Of a DNA stretch of 13,619 nt, positions 7,135-13,619 are shown piece by piece. Origin of the DNA: SKLM01 sp050049955 (GTDB lineage Bacteria; Chloroflexota; Anaerolineae; B4-G1). Every line of letters starts with the position of its first letter. The first letter of the stretch is position 1. The notes under the pieces are model-generated. The model was not told the origin of the DNA. It was given only the letters and a program-made list of their open reading frames with translations, and did no database searches. The position numbers and the translations under genes were made by a program. The stretch spans positions 1 through 13,619 of the forward strand of contig JASFVG010000076.1 in assembly GCA_050049955.1 (NCBI GenBank). Direction: 5' to 3'.

Positions 7135-7175
7135 CACCGTTGACCGCGATACAGAAAAGCAACCTTGACTGACGC

Positions 7176-7181
7176 AGGAGG
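7176..7181 (+). promoter_or_regulatory. Shine-Dalgarno selecting GTG 7189
   Basis: AGGAGG lies 7 bases before the in-frame GTG at 7189. The upstream in-frame TTG at 7165 lies before this site, so GTG 7189 is the better start. Confidence 0.75.
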
Positions 7182-7188
7182 TGCCCTG

Positions 7189-8178
7189 GTGCTGACAGAT
7201 AGTCTGCCACGCGTCCCCATCGCTCACCTGCCCACCCCACTAGAAGAGCTGCCCCGACTCACCGCCTTGCTCGAAGGCCCCGAGCTCTGGGTTAAGCGAG
7301 ATGACCAGACAGGGTTGGCCACCGGAGGGAACAAGACACGAAAGCTGGAGTTCCTTGTGGCGGACGCGCTGAATAGTGAGGCGGACACGCTTATCACGTG
7401 CGGGGCAGCGCAGTCGAATCACGCTCGACAGACAGCCGCTGCTGCCGCAAAGTTCGGACTCAACTGCGTGCTCGTACTCAAGGGGGAAATGCCGGAGCAG
7501 GTTCAGGGCAATCTGCTGATCGACCGGATCGTCGGTGCGCGCGTAGTCTCGGCAGCGGCCCAGCCGACCCGTTCGGCCGCCCTCGACGCGACCATGGAGT
7601 CCGTCGCCAACAACCTGCGGTTGGAGGGGCACCGACCCTACATCGTGCCTTACGGAGGCAGCAACAGCGTGGGCGCAAGCGGCTACGTCGCCGCTATGGA
7701 AGAGCTGCTCCAGCAGTCTGAGGACGCCGATCTAGTCTTCGACCACATCGTGTTTCCATCCTCCAGCGGCGGCACGCAGGCCGGTCTCGTTGTGGGCGCG
7801 AAAGCACTCGCCTACAACGGCCGCCTTCTCGGCATCAGCGTGGATCCGCCAGCAGCTGATCTGCGCCGCCACCTGGCCACCCTGGCAACCGCCCTGGCAG
7901 CCCTTCTGCAGCTCGATCTGCGCCTGGACCCCGACGACTTCGCGGTCAACGACTGCTACGTCGGGGGTGGGTACGCAGTCGTCAGCGACCTGGAGCGGGA
8001 GGCAATCCGGACGCTCGGGCAGACCGAGGGCCTGCTGCTCGACCCCGTCTACACTGGACGGGCCTTCGGCGGGCTGCTCGACCTGGTCCGCAACGGCGTC
8101 TTCGGCAAGGACGAGAAAGTGCTGTTCTGGCACACAGGTGGCGTGGCTGGGCTGTTTGGCTATACGAAGCGCTTGTAG
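7189..8178 (+). CDS. PLP-dependent D-cysteine desulfhydrase family enzyme
   Basis: A 329-residue fold-type II PLP enzyme of the D-cysteine desulfhydrase / ACC deaminase family, normal length. From GTG 7189, the PLP lysine is K49 in GGNKTRKLEFL, the substrate-loop motif is AAQSNHARQ (74-82), a Gly/Ser-rich phosphate-binding stretch follows (SSSGGTQAGL), and the C-terminus has LLLDPVYTGRAFGGL and HTGGVAGLF. ACC deaminases usually have Glu after the Tyr of DPVY; here it is Thr, as in D-cysteine desulfhydrases. The expected reaction is D-cysteine to pyruvate, sulfide and ammonia, in the cytoplasm. The related L-cysteate sulfo-lyase or another beta-eliminating D-amino-acid activity cannot be excluded. 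It is divergent from the protease gene and leads a two-gene unit with the membrane kinase gene downstream. Confidence 0.88.
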   Translation: MLTDSLPRVPIAHLPTPLEELPRLTALLEGPELWVKRDDQTGLATGGNKTRKLEFLVADALNSEADTLITCGAAQSNHARQTAAAAAKFGLNCVLVLKGEMPEQVQGNLLIDRIVGARVVSAAAQPTRSAALDATMESVANNLRLEGHRPYIVPYGGSNSVGASGYVAAMEELLQQSEDADLVFDHIVFPSSSGGTQAGLVVGAKALAYNGRLLGISVDPPAADLRRHLATLATALAALLQLDLRLDPDDFAVNDCYVGGGYAVVSDLEREAIRTLGQTEGLLLDPVYTGRAFGGLLDLVRNGVFGKDEKVLFWHTGGVAGLFGYTKRL

Positions 8179-8190
8179 TTCACACGATTG

Positions 8191-8853
8191 ATGTCTGGCG
8201 ATACCGTGGCCCTTGTCGCTTCCTTCGCCTACGTATTCGCTGCCATCGGCGTCGCCGAGGGGCTGCGGAGGTGGTGCGGCTACACGGTCGAGTTCACGCG
8301 CAAAGTGATCCACGTCTGTGTGGGGATGTGGGCCTACGGCACCGTTTGGCTATTCGATCGGCGCGCGCTGGCCGTCATCCCACCGTTGTGCTTCGTCGCG
8401 ATCAACGCTGTCTCCTACCTCCATGGTACCTTTGCCGCTATGGAGACCGGCGAAAAGAGTCGCCTGGGGACCGTCTACTTCCCGATCTCCTTCAGCGTCA
8501 TCATCCTGCTGCTCTGGGACCGCCCACATCTGATGGTGGCGAGTCTCATGCCTATGACGTGGGGGGACGCACTCGCATCCGTCGTGGGCCGGCGGGTCGG
8601 CCGGCGGACCTACACTTGCGCCGGCACCACGCGCTCGTTGGAGGGGTCAGTCGTGTTCTTCGCTGCTAGCTGGGTCGCGACCGCAGTTCCCCTCGCGGTC
8701 CTCGGTCAGGCGTCGTTGGGTACGGCTGAGGCCGCAGCTGTGGCGGCCGCTACTGCTGCGGGATCGGCTGTTGTGGAGGCAGTGTCACCCTGGGGCATCG
8801 ACAACCTGAGCGTGCCAGCAATCTCGGCGCTGATTCTGACGCTGCTATTGTAG
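8191..8853 (+). CDS. Phytol/dolichol kinase family membrane protein
   Basis: A 220-residue integral membrane protein, mostly hydrophobic. Motifs fit the CTP-dependent polyprenol kinase / CDP-diglyceride synthetase-like superfamily (phytol, farnesol and dolichol kinases): FTRKVIHVCVG (36-45) in the early loop, TWGDALASVVGRRVGRRTY (123-141), TTRSLEGSVVFF (146-157), VVEAVSP (194-200) and GIDNLSVPAIS (202-212). Likely role: phosphorylation of an isoprenoid alcohol at the membrane, for salvage of phytol or farnesol or for lipid carriers; the substrate is not readable from sequence. ATG 8191 is preferred over the TTG immediately before it. It begins 12 bases after the desulfhydrase stop and has no Shine-Dalgarno, so translation is probably coupled. 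A functional link between the two enzymes is not obvious. Confidence 0.85.
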   Translation: MSGDTVALVASFAYVFAAIGVAEGLRRWCGYTVEFTRKVIHVCVGMWAYGTVWLFDRRALAVIPPLCFVAINAVSYLHGTFAAMETGEKSRLGTVYFPISFSVIILLLWDRPHLMVASLMPMTWGDALASVVGRRVGRRTYTCAGTTRSLEGSVVFFAASWVATAVPLAVLGQASLGTAEAAAVAAATAAGSAVVEAVSPWGIDNLSVPAISALILTLLL

Positions 8854-9007
8854 CCGGCGGACCGTCAGAGCAGGCCTCCGCAGACGGCCTCCAGTTCGCA
8901 GCTGGATAGCCCAGTCGACGATTCGAGGCGCGTGCACTTCAGGTGGAGACGCTGAACCCCCTACCGTTGCGCGGGCGACCGGCGAGGATAGGGCTTCGGG
9001 GCAACTA
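8854..9007. other. Spacer between convergent genes, no gene, weak hairpins only
   Basis: Between the stops of the kinase gene (+) and the aminotransferase gene (-). It contains a CCGTC/GACGG inverted repeat (8862-8866 with 8883-8887), a GGCCTCC direct repeat (8873 and 8886), and an imperfect CCCTACC/GGATAGGG pairing (8959-8965 with 8986-8993). None has a T run, so termination here is not demonstrated. Confidence 0.35.
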
Positions 9008-10183
9008 TCACGTTCTGTCCAGCTTCCCCAATGCAGCACCGATTCGCGCCAAGGCAAGCTCGATCCTGTCCATCGAGTTGGCGAAGCAGAGCCGCAGATA
9101 TCCCTCGCCGCCTGGGCCGAAGGCAGTGCCAGGCAGCACAGCCACGCCAGCCTGCTCCAACAGGTAATCGGCCATCCAATCAGAGGTACGTCCGAACGCT
9201 GTGATGTTCGGGAAGGCATAGAAAGCCCCCTGCGGGCGCTGGCAGCGCAAGCCGGGAATCGCGTTGAGGCCACCAACGAGGGCATCCCTCCGCCGCTGGT
9301 ACTCGGAGACCGTTGCATCCACCTGTTCCTGTGGGCCGGTCACAGCCTCCAGGCCGGCATACTGCGTGAAGGTCGCCGTGCAGCCCACGGAATGCGTGAG
9401 GAGCAGGCCGATCCTTCTCGCGAGAGCCTCTGGCATGATCCCGAAGCCAAGACGCCAGCCCGTCATGGCATAGGTCTTGGAGAACCCATCGCAGATCACG
9501 GTGCGCTCCCGCATGCCCGGGAGGCTGGCGATGCTGTGCACAGACGCGCCGTCAAACGCAAGACGCATGTAGATCTCATCAGTCAGGACCCACGCGTCGT
9601 GGCGGCGAGCTGCCTCGGCAATGTGCTCCAAGACCTCCCTGGGGAGCACGCCCCCTGTCGGGTTGCCAGGCGAGTTGATGATGATGAGCCGCGTGCGATC
9701 GCTGACGGCCCGATCGAAGGCATCCAGGTCGAATGCAAAACCCGTCTCTTCGCACAGGGGAATCGGGACTGCCACGCCGCCGGCCACGCCAATCATCGCG
9801 CGGTACGTGGGGAATCCGGGGTCGGGCGTGATCACCTCATCGCCGGGCTCGACCAGGGACAGTGTGGGGAAGAACAGCATCGCCTTGGTCCCGGGCACCA
9901 CGACCACTTCAGAGGGCCGTACCTCGGTTCCGCGACGGCGACCGGCATCCTCGGCGATGGCCTCGCGTAGCGCGCCGACGCCCGACGGGGGATTGTAGCG
10001 GGTGCGTCCCTCCTGTATGGCCCGGATTCCAGCCTGGGCCACGTTGTCGAAGGTCGGCACGTCGGGCTGACCGATCTCCAGATGGACAATGTCGCGGCCC
10101 TGCGCCTCCAAAGCCTGGGCCCTGGCAAGCACCTCATACGCCCCTTCCGGGGCCAAGTGGGTCACACGTTCAGCCAGTCTCAT
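9008..10183 (-). CDS. Class I/II PLP-dependent aminotransferase
   Basis: A 391-residue fold-type I aminotransferase of the aspartate aminotransferase family, full length. Features in order: GQPD (38-41), RYNPPSG (62-68, Tyr of the cofactor site), SPGNPTG (171-177, Asn174), TDEIY (201-205, Asp202), FSKTYAMTGWRLG (235-247) with the PLP lysine K236, and YLRLCFA (362-368) with R364, the usual carboxylate-binding Arg. It transfers an amino group between an amino acid and a 2-oxo acid in the cytoplasm; the substrate cannot be read from sequence. ATG 10183 is supported by GAGGAG (10197-10192) 8 bases upstream. It is the last gene of the minus-strand block, 114 bases after the racemase, so it may act on a product of that pathway. 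Confidence 0.9.
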   Translation of the reverse strand: MRLAERVTHLAPEGAYEVLARAQALEAQGRDIVHLEIGQPDVPTFDNVAQAGIRAIQEGRTRYNPPSGVGALREAIAEDAGRRRGTEVRPSEVVVVPGTKAMLFFPTLSLVEPGDEVITPDPGFPTYRAMIGVAGGVAVPIPLCEETGFAFDLDAFDRAVSDRTRLIIINSPGNPTGGVLPREVLEHIAEAARRHDAWVLTDEIYMRLAFDGASVHSIASLPGMRERTVICDGFSKTYAMTGWRLGFGIMPEALARRIGLLLTHSVGCTATFTQYAGLEAVTGPQEQVDATVSEYQRRRDALVGGLNAIPGLRCQRPQGAFYAFPNITAFGRTSDWMADYLLEQAGVAVLPGTAFGPGGEGYLRLCFANSMDRIELALARIGAALGKLDRT

Positions 10184-10297
10184 GCCTTGAGCTCCTCACA
10201 CTTACCCAAACGAGCACGCGATGGGGTCAAATCCGGGGCCTATCACTGCCATGCCGAAGGCGCTGTTCGCCTAGCCCTTGTGAGCAGCAATCCCCTC
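10184..10297 (-). other. Intra-operon spacer with small hairpin
   Basis: Between the racemase stop and the aminotransferase start. The only structure is AGGCG (10258-10262) pairing with CGCCT (10268-10272) around a 5-base loop, without a T run. It could be a processing or pause site; I see no promoter. Confidence 0.3.
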
Positions 10298-11314
10298 TTA
10301 CTTCAAGCGGAATCCAGACGGGAAGGGATCGCTAGGATCAAGAACGAAGCGGTGAAAGCCTGTCAGGTACGCGCTGCCGGTTATCCGGGGGATTACGGCG
10401 GTATACGGACCCACCTCGGTTTCCCCCACGATCTCCCCGCTGAACCTTGTACCGAGAATGCTCTCGGTCACAAACGATTGGCCAACCTTCAACCGTCCTT
10501 GGGCATGGCGCAGAGCCATCTCCGCCGATGTACCGGTGCCACATGGAGACCGGTCGACCATGTGGTCGCCCAGGATGACGACGTTGCGGCTGTCAGCGCC
10601 TTGAGTGCCTGGCTCGCAGTAGAACCTCAAGTCGATCATCCGGTCGATGTGTGGAAGCACAGGATGCCGCACCTGGACGGTCTCATTCGCTACCGCCAGA
10701 ACGTGCATACCGAGGGTGGCGAGCCGCGCCGCGTTCGCCGGTGAAAGCTCAATCGGAACGGTACGGGCATCGACGAAGGCGAAGAAGAGCCCTCCGAATA
10801 CGACGTCGATGGTGAGCTCACCGATGCTAGACACATCAAGCACAACGCCCGAGCGGTAGACAAAGGCTGGCACGTTGTCGAATGAGACTGACGCGACGCG
10901 ACCCTCTGAAACCGCCGCATACGCGCGTACAAGGCCGGAAGGTGTGTCTAGCGTGACAAGCGTCTCCGGCTCGCGCACGGGGAGCATCCCGGTCTCCAGA
11001 ACTGTGGTCGCCGTCCCGATGACGGCGTGGCCGCACATTGGTTCGTAGCCTTGGTTGTCCATGAAGACGACGCCGATATCGGCTTCCGGCCAGCAGGGCG
11101 CGGTCAGGATAGCGCCGAACATGTCCTTGTGACCACGGGGCTCGAGCAGGAGGAAGCCTGGCAACCACGATAGGTGCCTCTGCGCGTAGGCAAGCTTCTC
11201 CGACATGGTCCCGCCGCGGAGCGGCTGCAGGCCGCTCGTCACCAGGCGCGTGCACTCGCCTGCGGTGTGGGAGTCGATGGTAGAGATGACTCTGCTGAAG
11301 GCTGCCACTAGCAT
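10298..11314 (-). CDS. Proline racemase / 4-hydroxyproline 2-epimerase family protein
   Basis: A 338-residue enzyme of the proline racemase family, normal length. The N-terminal DSHTAGE (14-20) is characteristic. Both catalytic cysteines are present: C94 in MCGHAVIG and C258 in DRSPCGTGTSA. Family members with two Cys are cofactor-independent racemases or epimerases; trans-3-hydroxyproline dehydratases replace the second Cys with Thr, so a dehydratase is unlikely. Proline versus 4-hydroxyproline as substrate cannot be decided. Start: a TTG at 11332 is in frame but has no ribosome site. AAGGGG (11320-11315) abuts ATG 11314 and is ideally spaced, 6 bases, from GTG 11308, so the true start may be two codons in. 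It lies 65 bases after the second methyltransferase and 114 before the aminotransferase, on the same strand. Confidence 0.9.
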   Translation of the reverse strand: MLVAAFSRVISTIDSHTAGECTRLVTSGLQPLRGGTMSEKLAYAQRHLSWLPGFLLLEPRGHKDMFGAILTAPCWPEADIGVVFMDNQGYEPMCGHAVIGTATTVLETGMLPVREPETLVTLDTPSGLVRAYAAVSEGRVASVSFDNVPAFVYRSGVVLDVSSIGELTIDVVFGGLFFAFVDARTVPIELSPANAARLATLGMHVLAVANETVQVRHPVLPHIDRMIDLRFYCEPGTQGADSRNVVILGDHMVDRSPCGTGTSAEMALRHAQGRLKVGQSFVTESILGTRFSGEIVGETEVGPYTAVIPRITGSAYLTGFHRFVLDPSDPFPSGFRLK

Positions 11315-11379
11315 CCCCTTATCAAGGGTCAAACCGACTCAGGTCGTACAGAGCGTGGCGCAGTGGAGGCACACAGCCG

Positions 11380-12792
11380 CTAGGGGAGAGACGCCTCCGC
11401 TCGTGTCACGACCGCATTGATCGCCCGGGCGACACCCGCCGGCAACGGTTCGGGTTCGTGCCGCTCCATCAGCTCGCACGCTCTCGCGCTAACGCGGTCC
11501 TCGAACCGCCGGTCGGACGCCTCCCACGTTTCCGCGCCACCGCGGTACAGCAGTCCAGGATACCAGACGTCGCCAAAATGCTCGAATGTGTGTTGGTGCG
11601 TTACGAACTCGCCACCAGGCCCGACCTGCCGGATGACATCCAGTGCCAGGTCCTCATCCCCGACAGCAACCGGTTCCAGGAGCTGATGGAGCATCGAAAT
11701 GATCTCACTGGTGGCCACGATCATCGCTGGCATCACAACGGTGGCGTTGCCAAGTAGGCCTACATCGTGTACGAGGTTGGCGCCCGTGAGACACGCCATC
11801 ATGCAAGACGAGGCAGCCTCGAGCACTGCCTGTCCGTCCAGTATCTGGGCATCGCTCGTACCCGCCGTTCCGAAATTGGGAAGATCGAAGTGACGGGCCA
11901 TCTCCGCCATCAAGGCGTTGCCACGCTGGAACTCCGGCGCGCCATACGAGAAGATCGTCGTCTTCATGTCCATGATCGAAGCCATCCCGCCAAAGATGAA
12001 GGGTGCACCGGGTCTCTTGAGCTGATGGACGACCAGCGCGCTCAAGGACTCGGCGCAGAGTTGCACGATGATCGCCGAGGGGCTCATCGGCGCGGTGCCG
12101 CCCATCGCGGCGAAGGCGGAATAGACGACCGGGATCCCGTGTTCGGCGCAGCAGAGGAGCTTGCGGATGGAGTCATCCGGATGCAGAAGCGGCGAGACAG
12201 GCTCCGCATAGATGATGAGGGCAGGCCGCTCACGCAGCACTGCCTCCCCGCCCACGGCAAGGGCAACCATCTCGCGAGCATCGACCAGCGCCTGAAGCGT
12301 TACCGGCATCGCCATGACCGGCTTGGAGGACTGGAGAAGGCACTGGGCCAACGAAACGCGGTCGGCGACAGCGGCTGGCCGATCCGACAGCATGCCAGAA
12401 GCAGTCGTATAGCTCAGGTTCTCCAGCGCGTCGATCAGCCGGGCAATGCGGCCCGCGTCCGCCTCGGTACAGGGGCGGCGCACACCTGTCTCGGGATCGA
12501 GGACATCGGGCGCATCGGTGTGGGCACCGAAATAGGCCGCCGTCCCCCCCAGGTCCATGACCCGGTCGCCGTGACGGGAGTAGATGGGGATGTTCGATGG
12601 CGCAGATTCAAGGGCTTGTTGGACGAGGTCAGCGGGGAAGTGCACACGGTCCCCCTCGATGCGGGCACCTGCGCCGTGGAGCAACTCCCTTGCCTGCGCC
12701 TCGGTAAGCTTCACGCCCACGCCCTCAAGAAGATCGAGGACAGCGAAGGCGATCCTGGCACGCCGTTCGTCAGATAGCACGCGGAACAGCAA
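11380..12792 (-). CDS. MttB-superfamily (trimethylamine methyltransferase-like) protein, complete
   Basis: A 470-residue protein, full length for COG5598/MttB-type corrinoid-dependent methyltransferases. Family segments: MGGTAPMSP (230-238), LVVHQLKRPGAPFIFG (253-268), FGTAGTSDAQILDGQA (307-322), LTGANLVHDVG (335-345), VGPGGEFVTHQHT (390-402) and DVWYPGLL (408-415). Founding members demethylate trimethylamine with pyrrolysine; relatives without it demethylate glycine betaine, proline betaine or carnitine and pass methyl to a corrinoid protein. No amber codon interrupts this frame, so it belongs to the non-pyrrolysine type. TTG 12792 is the start, set by AAGGAGGG 7 bases upstream. It follows a paralog by 44 bases. 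The segment after HDVG differs sharply from that paralog, hinting at a different substrate. Confidence 0.9.
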   Translation of the reverse strand: MLFRVLSDERRARIAFAVLDLLEGVGVKLTEAQARELLHGAGARIEGDRVHFPADLVQQALESAPSNIPIYSRHGDRVMDLGGTAAYFGAHTDAPDVLDPETGVRRPCTEADAGRIARLIDALENLSYTTASGMLSDRPAAVADRVSLAQCLLQSSKPVMAMPVTLQALVDAREMVALAVGGEAVLRERPALIIYAEPVSPLLHPDDSIRKLLCCAEHGIPVVYSAFAAMGGTAPMSPSAIIVQLCAESLSALVVHQLKRPGAPFIFGGMASIMDMKTTIFSYGAPEFQRGNALMAEMARHFDLPNFGTAGTSDAQILDGQAVLEAASSCMMACLTGANLVHDVGLLGNATVVMPAMIVATSEIISMLHQLLEPVAVGDEDLALDVIRQVGPGGEFVTHQHTFEHFGDVWYPGLLYRGGAETWEASDRRFEDRVSARACELMERHEPEPLPAGVARAINAVVTRAEASLP

Positions 12793-12799
12793 CCTCGGT

Positions 12800-12807
12800 C
12801 CCTCCTT
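12800..12807 (-). promoter_or_regulatory. Shine-Dalgarno selecting TTG 12792
   Basis: On the minus strand AAGGAGGG stands 7 bases before TTG 12792. This is one of the strongest ribosome sites in the window and supports a non-AUG start. Confidence 0.75.
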
Positions 12808-12836
12808 ATCTACACGTGTTGGCTAGCGAACCAGAC

Positions 12837-13619
12837 CTACGCGGCCTGCGCCAGTATGCGTAGCAGCTGCTCCTTCTTCTCCCGTGCAAGCGGTTCGCAA
12901 CGGTAGTCCTTGAGGATCGCCTTGACCTTCCCGTTCAGCCGCTGGCCCAACCGCGTGCCACCGCGCTCCACCCAAGTTTGGCGGATTTCGCGGCTCATAA
13001 GATCTGGATACCAGAAGTCCCGGAAGCGAGCCATCGTCGCGTCCGTGTTCAGGAAATGCCCGCCCGGACCGACTTCGCGCAGCTCGTCCAGCATCAGGGT
13101 CTCGTCCGTCACCTCAATCCCCCTCATGACGCTGTCCGTCATGGCGATCAACTCATCGGTGAGCACGATCATCTCATAGGAGGTCGTGAGACCGCTCTCG
13201 AGGTACCCAACGTCGTGAACGAGGTTCGCACCGGTGAGCCTGGCCATGATGACGGATAGCATCGCCTCGGCAGCCGCCTGCTCGTCCACCACCTTGGCGT
13301 CGGAGCACCCTGCATATCCCCAGGTCGGCATGCCGTACCAGCGGCCCAGCTCGGCGACGGCGGCCTTGGTAAGCTGGAACTCCGGCCCACCGTAGCATAT
13401 CTGCGTCGACTTCATGTCCATATGGTGGAGACCAGCACCGAACACGAAGGGTGCTCCTGGCCGTGTCATCTGGTGGACGACCAGACCACTCAGGATCTCG
13501 GCCAGCGACATCGCCAAACCCCCGGCAATGGTGATGGGCGCCGTCCCACCCATAAGCGGTCCGGGCGAGTAGACGATGGGGAGTTCGCATTTCGCCATAA
13601 GAAGCAGCTTGTCAATTGC
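12837..13619 (-). CDS. MttB-superfamily methyltransferase, C-terminal part (cut by window edge)
   Basis: The frame is open to the right edge; 260 residues are visible, about the C-terminal half of the family length. It aligns along its whole visible length with the downstream paralog: AIDKLLLMAK at the edge matches SIRKLLCCAE, then MGGTAP, LVVHQMTRPGAPFVFG, GYAGCSDAKVVDEQAAAE, LTGANLVHDVGYLESG, VGPGGHFLNTDAT and FWYPDL. The Met at 13598 is internal, not a start. It is a more typical family member in the HDVGYLESG.T segment than the neighbour. Expected role: methyl transfer from a quaternary or tertiary amine to a corrinoid protein. It is the first visible gene of the operon; a corrinoid protein or transporter may lie beyond the edge. 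It ends at TAG 12837-12839. Confidence 0.88.
   Translation of the reverse strand, partial: AIDKLLLMAKCELPIVYSPGPLMGGTAPITIAGGLAMSLAEILSGLVVHQMTRPGAPFVFGAGLHHMDMKSTQICYGGPEFQLTKAAVAELGRWYGMPTWGYAGCSDAKVVDEQAAAEAMLSVIMARLTGANLVHDVGYLESGLTTSYEMIVLTDELIAMTDSVMRGIEVTDETLMLDELREVGPGGHFLNTDATMARFRDFWYPDLMSREIRQTWVERGGTRLGQRLNGKVKAILKDYRCEPLAREKKEQLLRILAQAA

Noticed and set aside
7189..8178. ACC deaminase as the specific function of the PLP enzyme
   Set aside because: The C-terminal motif is DPVYTG rather than the DPVYEG type expected for ACC deaminase, so D-cysteine desulfhydrase-like is favoured.
10298..11314. trans-3-hydroxy-L-proline dehydratase
   Set aside because: The second active-site residue is Cys (DRSPCGTG), not Thr as in dehydratases.
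11767..12777. Long plus-strand open frame opposite the complete MttB-type gene
   Set aside because: Antisense to a full-length recognised protein with a strong ribosome site; the translation is basic and motif-free.
11380..12839. Amber (TAG) stops at the ends of both MttB-type genes, which might have been pyrrolysine codons as in classical MttB
   Set aside because: Both TAGs come after complete C-terminal family segments, whereas pyrrolysine in MttB is internal. Several unrelated genes here (LysM protein, desulfhydrase, kinase, protease) also end in TAG, so it is an ordinary stop.

Overview
The window is GC-rich, densely coded bacterial DNA with no rRNA, tRNA, CRISPR array, transposase or integrase that I can see. 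The best guess for the host is a member of the Chloroflexota (an Anaerolineae-like lineage or an environmental relative). The grounds are the style of the secreted proteins: a subtilase with Ig-like and DUF11-like tails ending in an aromatic/Pro/Leu motif (VYAPLLL), and a secreted protein with an LYFPLITR segment and a DTGSF.DPRS motif that I associate with that phylum. This assignment is inference from memory of families, not a search result.

Layout, left part (1-7065), envelope and secreted functions. The window opens inside the tail of a membrane protein gene (2-139, +), followed at once by a DUF4126 membrane protein (145-705, +). A good sigma70-type promoter (868-896) then drives a small secreted protein with two LysM domains joined by a Tyr-x-Pro repeat linker (959-1444, +), closed by a strong intrinsic terminator (1468-1508). 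Next is a secreted protein of unknown function (1587-2717, +). Its 3' end overlaps, tail to tail, the very large secreted subtilisin-like protease (7065-2614, -), which carries two GATase1-like domains and Ig/DUF11-like repeats.

Middle part (7189-8853, +). A PLP-dependent D-cysteine desulfhydrase/ACC-deaminase-family enzyme is followed 12 bases later by a membrane phytol/dolichol-kinase-family protein. The pair is divergent from the protease and convergent with the next block.

Right part (13619-9008, all on -). In transcription order there are two adjacent MttB-superfamily (COG5598-type) methyltransferases, the first cut by the window edge, then a proline racemase/4-hydroxyproline epimerase-family protein with both catalytic cysteines, then a class I/II aminotransferase. 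This looks like one catabolic operon. My reading is demethylation of a quaternary amine, possibly a proline- or hydroxyproline-type betaine, followed by processing of the amino acid. No corrinoid protein is inside the window, so this remains a hypothesis. It is the most interesting system here.

Several genes appear to use non-AUG starts fixed by good Shine-Dalgarno sequences (GTG at 1587, GTG at 7189, TTG at 12792), and the protease seems to start at TTG 7065.
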